Below are positions 1 through 14,300 of a stretch of DNA of 64,000 nt, piece after piece. The stretch covers positions 7,856,001-7,920,000 of the forward strand of contig OY718805.1 in NCBI GenBank assembly GCA_963070105.1, written 5' to 3'. The position numbers and the translations under genes are program-made. How positions within the stretch are numbered: the stretch's first letter is position 1; each line of letters opens with the position of its first letter. The notes under the pieces were generated by a model. The model did no database searches, was not told where the DNA came from, and saw only the letters and a program-made list of their open reading frames with translations. The DNA comes from Litomosoides sigmodontis (taxonomy: Eukaryota; Nematoda; Chromadorea; Rhabditida; Onchocercidae).

Positions 1-2879
1 ATCGGATGGAAGTTTTGATAAAATACTGCGTATAATATGTTGTATGGCTGTTTGTGCTGCACACGTTGGATGTGCAATGCAGTAGGATTGCACCAACGAT
101 GAAATAGGCAGTAAACCTAGAATGACTTATCAAAAGTAATTCTTAGAAATTTTAACTTAATTTTATTTATGTTTAAATTTAAAATGTAATTTTAAGAAAA
201 AATGCGCTTCCTCTTATTAAAAAAAACATACTAAATTATAATTAGTAAGGAAATAAAATTGAAAATACTAATTGCTGCTTTCATAGTTTTACCGTGAAGT
301 GGAACATTTTCGATAAATGCAGCAATCGCATTCATACTGTCTTCTTTCGGATTTGTTAATAAAGTAAGGGAGGAGTAGGCAGGTTGAGAGGCGTGTCCTG
401 AATTGATTAAATTTGCAAATTGTTGCAGACATGCATGTGAGCCACACGCTGCTAATGCATCAATAAAACCATCACATTGGAAATTCGCAATTGATGATAT
501 TTCCATCATTGATAATCCTCGAAGATTTGAAATCAAATCACCAAAATAGTATGCGGCCTGATAAAAGGAAAACAAAATGACCATCAGTCATTATAGCGCA
601 CAAACAAAAGCAAAAAAAAGAAAGAAAAATTAAAATAATACTAAATGAGATATTGTCACGCACGTACAAACGCATACTTACGTCAGGATTAATGCGATCA
701 TTCGATTTACACAATTCATCAATAATTTTCTTAGCATGTTGAGCTGAGCTTTGTGTATTAAAATTATCATCAGAATGATCAAAAATGAGCGATGATCGCC
801 TTGCGCTGAATAATTCCATCGATCTAGCATTTTCAATTCCAATAGCTCTTAGTGTTTGTTCGACGTGTAGTAATCCAAGACTCTCTTCACCAAATGGTGA
901 AGTAAGGCTATAATCTTCGATGCAATTCACCTGTAATTAATATTTTACAGAAATTATTACTAATACCGAAAGCGACACTCAGTTACACTTTAATTAATTC
1001 ATTTTCTCTATTATCGAGTGTTGTTGCAGAATTAACTTCAACTGATCAGCTTAATGCTAATGCTGAAATGATCGTGGGAGAGGTAATGAATAAGTGTTAA
1101 ATTCAAATCATTTTAATGCTAAATCATTTCATTGAAATTTGAATTTAAATAAGCTTTTAGTAGTGTTTTTTTTTGAACTTTCTCAATCTTAACTTAAGCA
1201 TAGCTTCAGCGTCAGCAACACTTAGTGCCCGTGAAGTGCAATCAAATATCACTGGTAGATGACAGCTTTTGTCATCATCACTTCACGCTTCTTAGCAGTA
1301 CAATCAAGCAGAGAGAACAAAAGCCATGAAGCACTGCATTTTTCCCTTTTCACTAATTGCTAATTAATACAACTTACGTATTGAAGGTTATCACGGGCAA
1401 TTTGACGTTCACATATTTGTTTTGATTCCATCATTGGTGATACTTGTATTTTCTAAAGTTTGCAATCAAAGAGGAGAGGAGAACATCCATCGCAACTATC
1501 AGAAACGGATATTTTAACTATTTTTAACATTTAATATCCAACGAATTTTTATTGTTTTAACAAACACACAAGCGCACGTACGCACTATTAATGCTTATTT
1601 GAGTGATCTGCTTGAGACGTCAATCATTTCGTCCGTCTATCATTTGTCGTTCAATTCCGTCTAAATGTTCTAGAATGGTCCATATCCGGAATATTAATTA
1701 ATAAATGTGACACTAACCGATTTCATTCTGTACGGAATAGTTCGAACTCCAGCAATATCACGATCACGATAGCATGCATTCAATTGTTTTGTTGTTTTCA
1801 AATTTAATATTTCATTAGTTTTCTGTCGCTCAATACTCACCGGACAATCACCAGATACATCCGTTTCTCTTGCTCGTTTCAATTGATCTAATGCTAATTA
1901 ATATTTATTACTGTGAAATTTGAAATCAAAAATAAAATGATTCATGATGTATTTATGTTGAAAGCCTACTTATAGCACGAGGCATTGGTGCTATCGCCGA
2001 CATCTACAGTTTCCGATCTACACTTACAGTATCCGAAGCAATTACAGTTGAAATAAACAAAAGTGTAGGGATAAGAATGAATGACATTAAATGGAAAATG
2101 TAAAAAAAAAAAACGAATTGAATTAAAAATTGAAGATTTGAAAGTGACCATGTTTAGTCTGAAATGCCGAGAGAATAGCACGTTTGATATTTACGGCCCA
2201 AATTGGATCGGTGTTATGTGGACAAATTGCTTTCACTTCGCCATCATCAAATGCAAATCGAAGTGATGATCTTTCAAGGATTGCACTCCAATCACCTCCA
2301 ACGTTCATTCCTTCTAGCCTTGTTTGCGTCAGCTATAACACGTCGAATTATCTAATTATGCAATGAAAAGTAATAATAACGGATTAATCTTATTTTACTT
2401 TTAAACTCACACATTGCACAAATCACACGCAGAAATTCAAAATTAATACGTGTTTTCATTAAGAGCATGACTGTTGCAATTATTGTTGCGTACGTTTACG
2501 TCATATGTAAAACATTAGGAGGTAAATTAAATTTTTTTTTTTTGCATACGAAAGTTAATTCAAATATGAAAAATCTTTTAAGTAATAAAAATTTGAAAAT
2601 AAATAAAATAGAAATGCATAGCTGCGTAAAAGTCTACCGTCGTCTACACTTTGGATGTGATTGATAATAATAATAAGAATTGAAGAATAAATTACACATT
2701 AACAATTATTACTTTAAGCGAAAATTCACATGATGAATGAACTGATATATGCGCATGCGCACTTTGTATCACGTCCGTATCACGTTGTTCGTTGATTTTC
2801 AAGGTTGTTCGAGATCTTACTTCGAATACATAGCTACGACCCACGTCATATTTCACTTCCGATGATACACCTAAAGCTA
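1..2879 (-). CDS. Large lipid-transfer protein, vitellogenin N-terminal domain (5' part; runs off left edge)
   Basis: Partial gene of the vitellogenin/apolipophorin/MTP superfamily, which carries lipid in a large N-terminal cavity domain. Exons in transcript order: 2821-2879 (YDVGRSYVFE, the opening beta strand), about 2150-2332 (FAFDDGEVKAIC then DPIWAVNIKRAILSAFQ, the most family-specific stretch), a short unresolved exon near 1970-2010, about 1715-1884 (ETDVSGDCPVSI, then LNACYRDRD), about 1381-1449 (ESKQICERQIARDN), about 683-929 (LGLLHVEQTLRAIG) and about 289-558 (AAYYFGDLISN, helical part). The 2821-2879 and 2332 exons join in phase 0. The first Met and signal peptide were not found and the rest lies left of position 1. 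Compared with typical family members, the segment between the first beta strand and NIKRAILSAFQ looks short, so an exon may be missed. Superfamily is fairly sure; whether it is a yolk vitellogenin or a circulating lipophorin-like protein is not resolved. Confidence 0.7.
2751..2760. repeat. Perfect 10-bp palindrome GCGCATGCGC
   Basis: A self-complementary CpG-rich decamer in AT-rich DNA, inside what should be an intron of the vitellogenin-domain gene. It could bind a dimeric factor or be chance; nothing else supports a function. Confidence 0.3.
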
Positions 2880-5318
2880 CTAAAGTTTTACCATTACATC
2901 ACTGATTAATTAATTGCTACTTACAAGAAATAAAATAACAAAATTATTTGTTCGAAATAGACTTTTAATTACTCGCCAAATAATTCCACTTTTTTGCGCA
3001 TGTCTTTAAATTTTTCATTGTATTCATTTTCACTTTTTTTTTTAACAATTTTAAATTAGACAGAAACTAGAAGCATGACGTTGAACTTGATATCAGCAAA
3101 CACTAAGAAGTATTTAAAAGATGAGGTTCAGGTAAGTGGCCGGATGATGAAGTTTGGATGAACAATGATAAATGTTGCTATCAGAATTTCAGCTACTGAT
3201 AGTCAAAGTAGTTAAGTCAGTTAAACGACACTTCGCTATGCAAAAATAATCAGCGATCAGCAATTGCTAATAACTTTGCTTGAAAATTCAAATTTACTTC
3301 ATTATCAGCAATTTTCATTGCTAATTATCATCCATTTTCATTCAACATCTTTCACCTTTATAATCAAAGTGATTATGCCTTCTGAATAATTTAAAAATAG
3401 ATGTGCACCCTCCACCCACGCAATTCATCCTTATCTTGTCCCTTTCATACGACAAGCAAAACTAATCGCTTTTATTTTATCAAAATTTTCAAATGCCACG
3501 ACGGGTGAGTGGTGCGTGTGCTGCAGTGATACTGTAGTGTGGCGCATATTTCATTCTTATCATTTGTGTTGTAAATTTTGATAAGAGCTTTCTTCCAGCT
3601 ATTAGACATTAAAAATTAATTATTGATGACGCTGAGCTGAGCACTTTTGATCTTTGCAAAATTAATTTTTTCCTCATCTCCTCCTCTTTCTTTCCTCTCC
3701 TTCTTTTGTTTAAAATTTATTTTTAATGAGAGGAAAAAAAATCAAATTTAAACTGATTTAATTTTTTGGTTTCGCTTAAAATTATCTGAAAATGAAAAGC
3801 TTTTTAATAACTAAAGTAACATTTACATCTGTAAGAGCAAAATTTAGCAACAAAGAAAATAAAAAAAAAAAGATCATTCCTCCGCTTCCAGCACTAAGTT
3901 TACTTAGTATCTTAGCTATGCACAAAACCGTTTTGAAAAATTTTGCAAAAATATGCACCTACAACTAAGCACCACTAAAATTTAACTGTTAAATTCTGAG
4001 GAGGAAGAAAACGCATCATACCTGTGCACTCTACGGCGCAACGATCGTCTGAAGCAGCATGATGTTTGTTATCAGCTAAAATTTGATAGCAATTACTTCA
4101 AGCACCAACTTGCTCAGTAAATGTAATGAAGCCTTTTTTTTGTTAAATTAACAAGAATAATTAGCAAATATTTTATTATTATCATTATTATTAATAATAA
4201 TTAATTAATTATTTGGTTATTACCGCAAACGCCACTAACAGACGATGATGTTAGCAAGAAGAATTGAAAGCTACCTGCCAAAGTGATGACAGCTTGAAAA
4301 GGGAGCAACCATCCGAGGTGCATTACTGTTCAACAACTGTCCTGAAGAGAGGAAGAGCGATGATAACGATCGAGCCCCTCTTGCTATCACTTTTTAATAT
4401 TTCGAAGTCACTGATAGCTACTCAATTTCACTAGCAGTGCACTTTTGAAAATATTCCAAGCATCAAGCATCGATGCTAGCAGTGCTGTGCGACACTGTCA
4501 TCGACTCTCTTCCCTGAAGAACACTGATATCACGTGTGATAAGTGAATGGGAGGATTATTATTTGGAAAAATATCTGAGTTCCGGAAAAGGTTTCCGAAA
4601 AAAAAAACGAAAAAGAGATGATTCGCTGACATATTCGGAAAATACACAGCGGAAAAGACAGACAATTTCAGCTTGCAATTCACAAATTATTGTTTGATAT
4701 TGCTAAATGCACAAATAAAAGGATGTACGAAGGAGTAACACGTAAACGAGAGACGTATGAAATTCCTTCAACATAGAAACTTGGTTTCAGCATACTTTAT
4801 CTACTAAATTCACTTCCATATTCTATGCACTTTCTTTTTAATGTCCATAATTCTTTCACGTAACGGTTTCTTTTATGAATATTCATGTATGAGTTGTGTA
4901 CACGCACATGCATAATTCACGAGTGTCATTTCACGCATATATATTATAAATGATGACGTGACAAGTGACGTAGGACTTAACTTTTTTCATAGCAGTCTCT
5001 ATGTGTGACATAGCGCAATAGCGATTGGAGTAAACCGAACTTAACGGAAGTGTTACTGGGAGTGAGAGGGAGCAGAGAAGGCGAAGATGTGGGAGAGAGA
5101 GAGAGAGAGGAGAGGAGATGGGGAGCAAGGACGTGGTTTCCATTTCTGGAATACGCATGGGTAAAGCGTGTGAGTGGTTATCGTTGTTAATTTGAAGGCA
5201 GTCCTTGAGAGGGACACGTGAATTTTTGATTTTTTGACAATCCCTTACGGTGTCGTATAAGAGATGGCTGTTGTAAATGTGGCAGATGGTAATTAATTAT
5301 ACGAAAGTTACAGGTGAA
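2880..5318. other. Region upstream of two divergent genes; no coding supported
   Basis: Lies between the first recognised exon of the minus-strand vitellogenin-domain gene and the plus-strand XRN1 start, so it should hold both promoters and probably the unseen first exon (signal peptide) of the former. Open frames here are short and show no family resemblance. A GA-rich run sits at about 5092-5118. No TATA box or other element is claimed. Confidence 0.5.
5308..5314 (+). promoter_or_regulatory. Probable trans-splice (spliced-leader) acceptor of XRN1
   Basis: The sequence reads GTTACAG then GTGAAATG, placing a good 3' splice site five bases before the ATG of MGVPKF. No coding exon is visible upstream, so the acceptor more likely receives a spliced leader than a cis exon. 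It also favours MGVPKF over the in-frame ATG at 5277, which would lie upstream of the acceptor. Confidence 0.5.
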
Positions 5319-8300
5319 ATGGGTGTTCCAAAATTTTATCGATGGATTAGCGAGCGTTATCCATGCTTAAGTGAAGTAGTTCAAGATGAACAGGTTGATT
5401 TTTATTGTTATAATTGGAAATGTTATCTTATTCGTTTTCATTTTCTTTTTAAACAAATTATCATTATCACATACGTTGCCGTATGCTGCTGAAATCGGAA
5501 CTTGGCAATATTTATTGTATGCTTACAGCTAACAGTAAAAATAGTTTCGACTACTGATTATGTAATATGCAAATTGAGATTATGATATCTCGACAGTAAT
5601 TTGAATGGTTTAAAATATGTAATGGGTGATAGGCCTGAATGACTGGATGATCGGTACAAAGTTGGAAGAAATCTCAGTAATTTTAGATTCCGGAATTTGA
5701 TAATTTATATTTGGATATGAATGGTATAATACACGGTTGCTCTCACTCGGACGATGATGATATTTCGTTTCGAATTACAGAAGAGGAAATATTTCGTGAT
5801 ATTTGTAATTATATTGATGTAAGTGGAATTGTTGTTTTCATTTTTCATAAAATAAACGAGCAATTGATATTTGTAGCTATAAATTTATTTCAGTTCCTTT
5901 TTGGCATAATTAAACCGAAGAAAGTATTTTTCATGGCTGTCGATGGCGTAGCACCACGAGCTAAGATGAACCAACAAAGAGCGCGACGTTTTATGTCTGT
6001 CTTTCATCTTTTTAAATTTCCGCTATATTATTGAGTAAATTGCTAGTTTATCTCTTTCGCAATGAAGTGTAATATTTATTATTTAAGCGCCCATGATCGT
6101 TAAATTTATCCACTTTAAAAGTACACGTTCTAGGAATTTATAAGTTCAAAGCGGGAGAAAAATATGTGACAGTTATGTCACAGCACATAAATAAGTCATG
6201 TTTTCATTTTTGAAGGTCTGCCAAAAATGCGCGAGAAGCTTTAAATGAAGCGAGGAGAAATGGAGTACAAGTTCCAGATGAAAAGCAATTTGATTCAAAT
6301 TGCATTACTCCAGGTTCCACGATATCATACTGCTAGATACTGTGATACTATCGGATGAATTCATGTTTTTGATACTTCTAATGCTGAAGCATACGCAACT
6401 TAAAACTATTTTTGCTCTTATTCTTTGAATTATTTCATAGTTTAATAACTGCTTTAATTGTGATATCATGGTAACTAAAAGGGGAATTCTCTAATTTTTT
6501 GTTCTTTTAATTTAAAAAGAGTGTTGTGTGAATGTAAGATGTAATAAGGATTGGTGGGATATGATAACATTCAAAAATCATTATCAACGCTTGTTGCTTG
6601 ATTTGTGAAATTGGATCGTTTAAGGTACTCAATTTATGGCTCGTCTCCATGAACAATTACAGTATTTTGTTCAAATGAAAATCACTACGGACAGGTGTTG
6701 GCAGGGATTACGGATATATCTATCTGGACACAACGTTAGTCATATTTAATGCACCTTTCATCATAGGAATCTGTACATGTGATTCTTCTTTTTGCTCTAG
6801 ATCGTAATGGAAAACAAAGCAGTGCGTCATGGTTCTACTTTTTATTACAATCGGAACGAGAAGCAGTCTCTTTAGTTTCATGTCAAATTTTGTCGTTTGG
6901 AATCTTCCAGATATTGATAGCATTCATGTTGCCATTTATGACATACCTATTTTAAGTGCCCTGGAGAAGGTGAGCACAAAATAATGGATTTTATACGCAG
7001 TGAAAGAAGTCGTTCAGATTACGACGCTAACACAAGGCATTGCCTGTATGGTCTTGATGCAGATTTGGCAAGTTTCCCTTACTTTTACGATAGCATAATG
7101 GAGAATTGATAAATGTAATTATAATATCGATTATGTATTTAGATAATGCTAGGATTATGTACACATGAACCTCATTTTGCCTTGCTGCGAGAAGAAGTGA
7201 AATTTGGACGCCAGAAGAATCGTACTGGAAAGCAAAGGCAGTTTTATAACTTTTTATATCCTTTTGAAACATCGTGGTTGGTGTGTAATTGTCAGATAAA
7301 AATTTGAGCTTGGAAAGAATCAAATTTTCCTGATCCGGATGCTGCGTATGCAAAAATTTCTCTTGTTTTAATGTTTGATTTTTGATGTTTGACGTTTTCT
7401 GGTGTTAGGCTGTGTGAAGTTCTTCCTACTTCTTTATTGACTGCATTAGCTGAGGTTTCAAAATAAGATCAAGTGGTAAGGATAACGATTTACATCAGCA
7501 AATTCTTGTTAAAATTTCAGAACGAAAGTGGATGAAATAACATTTCATTTATTGCATCTTTCTTTGCTCCGAGAATACCTTTCATTGGAATTTCACTCTC
7601 TAGCTGTAATTTTTTCATTCGTAGCGTTTTCTGATTCTGTAAAACTTTTTTAAGAAAGTCTACGTCCTTTTAAACTTCAATGAAACCCAATTTGAAATTT
7701 TAGGGAAAACTGCAATTTGATTACAACTTGGAGTCAGTAATTGATGATTGGGTTCTTATGAGTTTTCTTGTTGGTAACGATTTTATACCTCACCTTCCTC
7801 ATGTTCATATACATGAAGATTCTTTACCGCTTCTTTATGCTGCGTATAATGAAGTATTACCTCAGCTAGACGGTAAGTGCAGTTCTATTAATTTATTGTA
7901 AATTTCTAGCTCAATAGCATAAAAAAAACGTTTGTTCATTAGCTTTAATAGACAATAAACAGGTCGAATGGGAACCTTTCAAACTGAATGTGTCCGCACG
8001 TTCTGATGTTGTTATTGGTATTATTATATTAAGGCTGCTTGCAGGTTATATCAACGAAGCGGGTGTTTTAAATTTGAGACGATTCGAAGTTTTTTTAAAA
8101 AATTTTGCAAAAAATGATAGGAAAAATTTTATTGAACAAATGGATGATGAAGCATATCTCAATTCGAAGAGAATATCGAATGCTTGGGGAGACCATGCTT
8201 TTACTGCTCGTAAAGATCAACATACCTGTGTTAGTTTTGTGCTACTTTTTATAAAATATGGATATTTTGGATATATTTTAGAATTGATTTGAGGTTTACA

Positions 8301-11300
8301 ACCAAAATTTTTTGATTTTTGTTATTTATTTTAATATTGCGAAATTGAAGCAGGGAATTTAATAAAACATCTATCCACATTTTTGCATATTTTTTTTAAA
8401 ATAGTTATCAATATTTGAACATTTCAGGATGAGGATATGCGGCTTTTCTATCTTTCAGATGAAGAAGCTGAAGTTATTGAAAGAGGTTCTTATAAAGGAG
8501 CATTCGATTCGGACAGTGATGTTTCTGACGATTGTGAAAAAAATGTTGGTCCGAGGGTTTTAACTGCTACTGAAGCGTTGTCTCGTAAGTTCTCGAAGAT
8601 ATGCAAGGAGATGATGTATTGATTAATTACTTTTCTTGCTAAATTTCAAAGGTGATTTTGTCTAGATGGGTATTTTGGTTTGGACAAAGATTCAGACGAC
8701 GAACTACCATCTGGTCTCTTAGATGAAGAAAGCTATGAAAATGATTGTGACGTAAGTTTAAAGTTTTGGAAGTATTGATAAATACAATACACGTATGCTG
8801 TTTGCAATGTTTTCCTTATGAAATGTCGATAAGTTTTGCCATATAAATTTGATTACAGTTATCTTGGACTCCAGCGGTCAACCGAGCCTTCAAGAATCAC
8901 AAGCGTGACTATTACAACGATAAGATGAACTATAATAACATAAGTAAAAAAGAACTACGTGAACAAGCTGAAGGATACATTCGTGCAATTCAGTGGACTT
9001 TGCATTACTACTATCATGGATGTTGTAGTTGGAGCTGGTACACTGAGATTTTTCAAATATTACATTTAATTGATAATGATTCTCTTTTAATTTTGTTCTT
9101 TCTTTGTTTTCAGGTTTTATCCGCACCATTATGCTCCTTACATATCAGACGTTTCCGATTTTGCGGAAATGGAAATGAATTTTGATCTTAATGAACCATT
9201 CAAGCCATTTGAGCAGCTATTAGCTGTGCTACCTGCAGCTAGTGCCGACTGTTTACCACCGCCCTACCGAGTAATAAATTTAAATTATTTTTCTGGACTA
9301 ACTGAAAAGCATTTTCTTATTAATTTTTCCATTTCTAATGATGTATTTATAAAATCAAAAAACACATCATTGTTCATGCCTTTAGGTATACCGAAAGGTG
9401 TTAGTCTCTTCATGAAAGCTCTATGAGAGCAGTTTGTTCATATCTTTATAAATACATGAACTTATAATCCAGGAGCTTATGATTGATCCAAAAAGTCCAA
9501 TTATTGATTTTTATCCGGAACAATTCGAAACTGACTTGAATGGCAAGAAAAATGATTGGGAAGCGGTGGTCCTTTTACCATTCATTAAAGAAGATCGCCT
9601 TCTGCAAGCCGTAGCTATCAAAAATCCTTTATTAACTGATGAGGTAATTTTCTGTTCTTTTTTAATAGTGGTTTTTTAATTAGCATTTGGACTGTTTTGA
9701 ATGAATATGTTATTTAATGGAACATTTAAAGGAACGACAGAGGAACATGCATGGTCCTCATCTGCTGTTTAGTTACGACCCTCCGTCAACACATGTTTTA
9801 AAATCTGCTTTTCCTGCAGCTTTTCCAGATACTCAGAAATGCAATGCAAAGTAAGTGTTGTATAGTCGTTTATTGACTCTATGTGATTTAAGGCAAAAAT
9901 TTCCAGGATTAAAGTTTTTCGGATCTACACATAAGGTTTTTCTAATGTGTTAATTGTTATCATTTTAGAGTAGAAGAAATAGAAATGAATCAGTTTCGCA
10001 TATCACGCAATCAATTAGTTCACGGTTTATTGCCCGAAGTTAAACTTGATGTTGTATTTCCTGGCTTTCCTACAATGAAACATATACCTCATACTGCTGA
10101 ACTTCATTTTGCGGAAATCACAGTTTTCCAACAGCCATCTAAAAAGCAATCCATGATTCTTAAAATTGCAAACAGACCCGAACTCAAAAAGGTTTTTTTG
10201 TAAATTCTTGTTAAAAGTACAACTATCAAAAAGAATAAACTTTGTCAGAGCCTTAAAATGCGTATTTCAGAAATTTAAATAGGGCATGCAAATATCTCAT
10301 TCTTTTCGAGTAGTTTAAATGTGTTTAAAAGTAATCTCGCTAACAGAGGAACAGAGGAACCGTGAAAATGATCACAGGATTGTGGGATGAATGTGATGCA
10401 GTATAAGATGATTGGCAATTATTTCATAGTAGCAGTATTTAATTTATTACGAATGCTTGTAAATCTGCCATGAAACACTAAATATGGCATGATATTTTAC
10501 AGGACATACTAGAAATAGCATTTGATTTAGTTGGCAAAGAAGTACATGTGAATTGGCCTGTGCTTCAGAAGGCTTTGGTGCAAGAGCTATGGACTGCCGA
10601 TAAAAAGTTTATCTTTTCAATGTCATATCATTCGTTATATTAGTAGAAGTTAAAAAAAGCATGTTGTGTGGGTTGACATAAATTTTGCACAGTCCATAAA
10701 ATTACCCCAGGAACTATGTTGCATTGAATGGTCCTTAACATTCTCGATTATTTCCAGATACAGCAGAACTGCTGACAAAGAAATTATTTGCGACAATCTT
10801 TCAGAGGAAGAACAAAGTGTGTACAGTGGTTATGTCAGTATAACTCGAAGAAAGTCAGTTTTTAACATGTTCCATTAATTTTCTATGTTTTTATGACTGT
10901 TTTGTTAGTTATTGAAGCTTTTGCCATAGAATTTGGAGTTTTAATTTTTCTGTACCTATTTGTACTCGATTTTCTTCATTCATACTTGAAATCGTTGAAA
11001 AAAGAAATCAGGTACCATTTTTGTAGTGAGTTCGAAAGAAGAGGTATTGATGCTGGTGAACAGAAAGGTATCGCTTTAGTTCGAATAGCTCAAGGATTAC
11101 GAAAGTGTTTCGAAGAGCAGCAAGTGATAATCAAGCGGTCTTATGCTGACGTCGGTAGTATAATCCCTGTATCTCTTTCCCTTGTAGTACAGGTTAGTTT
11201 ATTGTTAACGTTATTTTTACTTATGTTATTGAGAAATATGATTGAATAAGGCATTTCTGAACAGTTTCTGGGATGCATTCATCGAGCTTGAGATAATCAA

Positions 11301-14300
11301 CTATTAAATACCCCCAAAAGTGACCTTCTCCTTCTATTCTCTTCAGAATGCATTGGAGGATTGGGATTCTGCGTGTTGCTTTGAAGATGTATACCCAATT
11401 AATGCCCAAGTTTTCATTTCTTCCGCTGAGAGCAAATATTATGGTTTTTGTGCATTTATCAAGGAAAATCATCTGGCAACAAAAGGTCGATTGTTTTTGC
11501 TTTCTATACATGTGAATAATCATTGCTGAGCTAATATGCTAACTCCTATTCTTTTTCGTTACAGGGACGCTTACTGTTTTGTGTAAAATTCCACCAACAG
11601 CAGATATGAGCTTCTGTGATATTACAGCAAATTATGATAATTATGCACTGAAATGGTACAGCTCGTATGACATAGCAAGACTATTGCGTAGTAAGTTTAA
11701 GATTTCAAGAATTTTTTTGTATCTCCATAATACGGTGCTTGTTCGATTCCATTGTGTTCGCATCGCGCTGGTTTCAATTTACAAAAATGTTATAGCAACC
11801 GCTGACGTTGTTAGTCGTATCACCAGTTGTGTTTATGTTTTGCTGGACAAACCCGACTCAGTTTCATCAAAAACTACGCCGCTGAATGAAATTAATATTG
11901 GTCTTGAATTAAAATACACAAAAAGGAATCAGATTGTTTGTTTCTTTAAAATTCAAATTTGGTAGCTATTTTTATTTCCTAAATCCCAATCCGGGATGAG
12001 AAGTAATTTTTGGAATATTGTATACGATAATTTTGAGAGAAATTAAAATGAATGAAGCCATATTCAGGTGCCAGATTTCACGTGCCGTTCGTCGCGGGGG
12101 CATTTTTTATATTCGTCAAGAGCGTTCGACATAATTCGAAATTATAAAATGAAGTATGAAAAAAATTATGAAAATGAAGTTTAAATTTAAGTTAAGGTTC
12201 TGTGATTAATGTACTAGCCTACTGTATACCGTATTTTAGCTGTTATGAGAACTGTGATGTTACTGCTTTTCTTTGTCTTCATAATCGGTATTTGCAGGTA
12301 TCCTGAAGTATTTAGATATCTTGAAAGACTGGATGATTTTCAAGGACATATTCTTGTTAAACAAATATTTCCGCAGTGTAAAGGGAAGGAATTAAATGCA
12401 AAACTTGACGGTAATTTATTATAATTCATCCATACTTCTACGATAAAGTTTTTTTCATTTCCCATATAATTTTTGTCATAACTTGTTGTCACGTATGTTT
12501 TAGTAGTTGAGCACAAAGTTCGAAGGTCACATTGATACATGTTGATTTATCTTACGAACTCTTTTTTGTGTCATATGTACCACTGCAAAATTCGAAGTGG
12601 TTTTAATGTTTTGTCAGAACTAAGAACTATTGAAATTCAAGCAGTTTTAGAATTGAGAGAATTTTTACACTCTGTTGCGCCAAAGGATGCTCTAGAATCA
12701 GCTGATGGTATTTTTTTGGATTCCGGTGTTTTGAAGGAAGTCGAAAAAAGGACAGAAATCACTATGTGCAAAAATACATCAACAGAAATTTGCAAACGAC
12801 TTGCAGTAAAGCCCCGTGCAATCTTTATGGTATATCACTTTAAATAGGGATGAATTAAATTAATGAAAATGGTAACATTTGATAAATCATTATGAATGTG
12901 CAAGATGAAATTTCTATATTGCTTAAAGAAAACTGGTTTAGACGGAACTGTGTAAAGGAAATATCGTGCCAGACCCAAGAGCTGAATTTCGCCTATTAGA
13001 TCGAGTGATCTGCGTCAGAAAAATCCGTACAGCACCATTTGGTGAATTTGGTACTGTTATTGGATTAATTAATACAGGATCGGGAAAAAAAATCGATGTA
13101 TTGTTTGATAAACCATACTTTGGAGGCCAGATTATGCGGTTTGTTTTTTTTCAACTTTTTCTTGTGAGAATTATTTGATTTTTTACTTAATGCTACTGGA
13201 ATAGAAGTGAACAAGATGATCTTCTAGCTTTTTGCTAAGCAGAAAAAGCAGTACTCTTTGTTGTCGAACTTGGGATGGTCCAATCCGTGACTGAATTGAC
13301 TGGTAAAATTAAGCGATCTGTTTGACGTTTGGACCTATTTAGTTCATGTTTTAGTGAATGACAATGTTGAACTGTAATATCGTTGTCATATTCATCACGT
13401 ATATGTTGAAATCTTGTTTTTTGCTGATTTCGACGACATTTGAAGAAGATATTTTTTAGAAGTAACAAAGCAAGCGGAGCTCGATTGCCAATATCTTCAT
13501 TGATTAACATAACACATGGAAAACGATTTCGAAAGGAGATTCCAATGGTTCAGCATATTTTTAGTTACATCTAGTTATAAACCGTCGGGTTTCTCATAAC
13601 ATCTACTCCAATAAATAATATTCACACAATGAATTTCAGCAGGTTCCATTTGAAGTCCCTCCAAAAACCATAAAAAATCTATATTATGACCTATAAATTT
13701 TAGATTTTCCACGTGTGGCTCATTTGAAATTCAGCACTATAGTATGTATATAACGAAATATCTACTGCTTTATAATAGATATTTACAAATTCTTATCGAA
13801 TTCAAATTTATATTGAAATTTTTTGGGGACTATGAACTAAATTCCGTTTCTCATCTTGCATTAACATATTTCCTTGTCTAAACCACTTTAGTATTTCAGA
13901 TTTTAAATATTTAAAAATTATGTCCAAAAAGGCTGAGCAAATTTCCTATTTGTTTTCTCGCTTTTTTGTGCCAGCAAATTCTTACAAAATGCCAGATATT
14001 TTTTTGTACTTTAAAGTATTCTTTTTGTAAGAAAGAAATTTTTAAGCTCTCAGTCCTGCTATGAGTTTTATTGCTTTTTCTATTAAAATCGAATTGCAAC
14101 AATTATAGGAAATATCTGCTGCAAGAAATGAATGGAAACCAAAGGATTTTCAAGCATCACGTTTTAATGATTCTTGGTGCGCTGGTGACCTTCGATTCGT
14201 GATTGAACAACAATCTTCAATTGATGTTACACATGATGCGGGCGCAAAGGACAGTGGGAAATGGAAACAAAAAGCTAGACCTCGAACATTTATGAAATCG

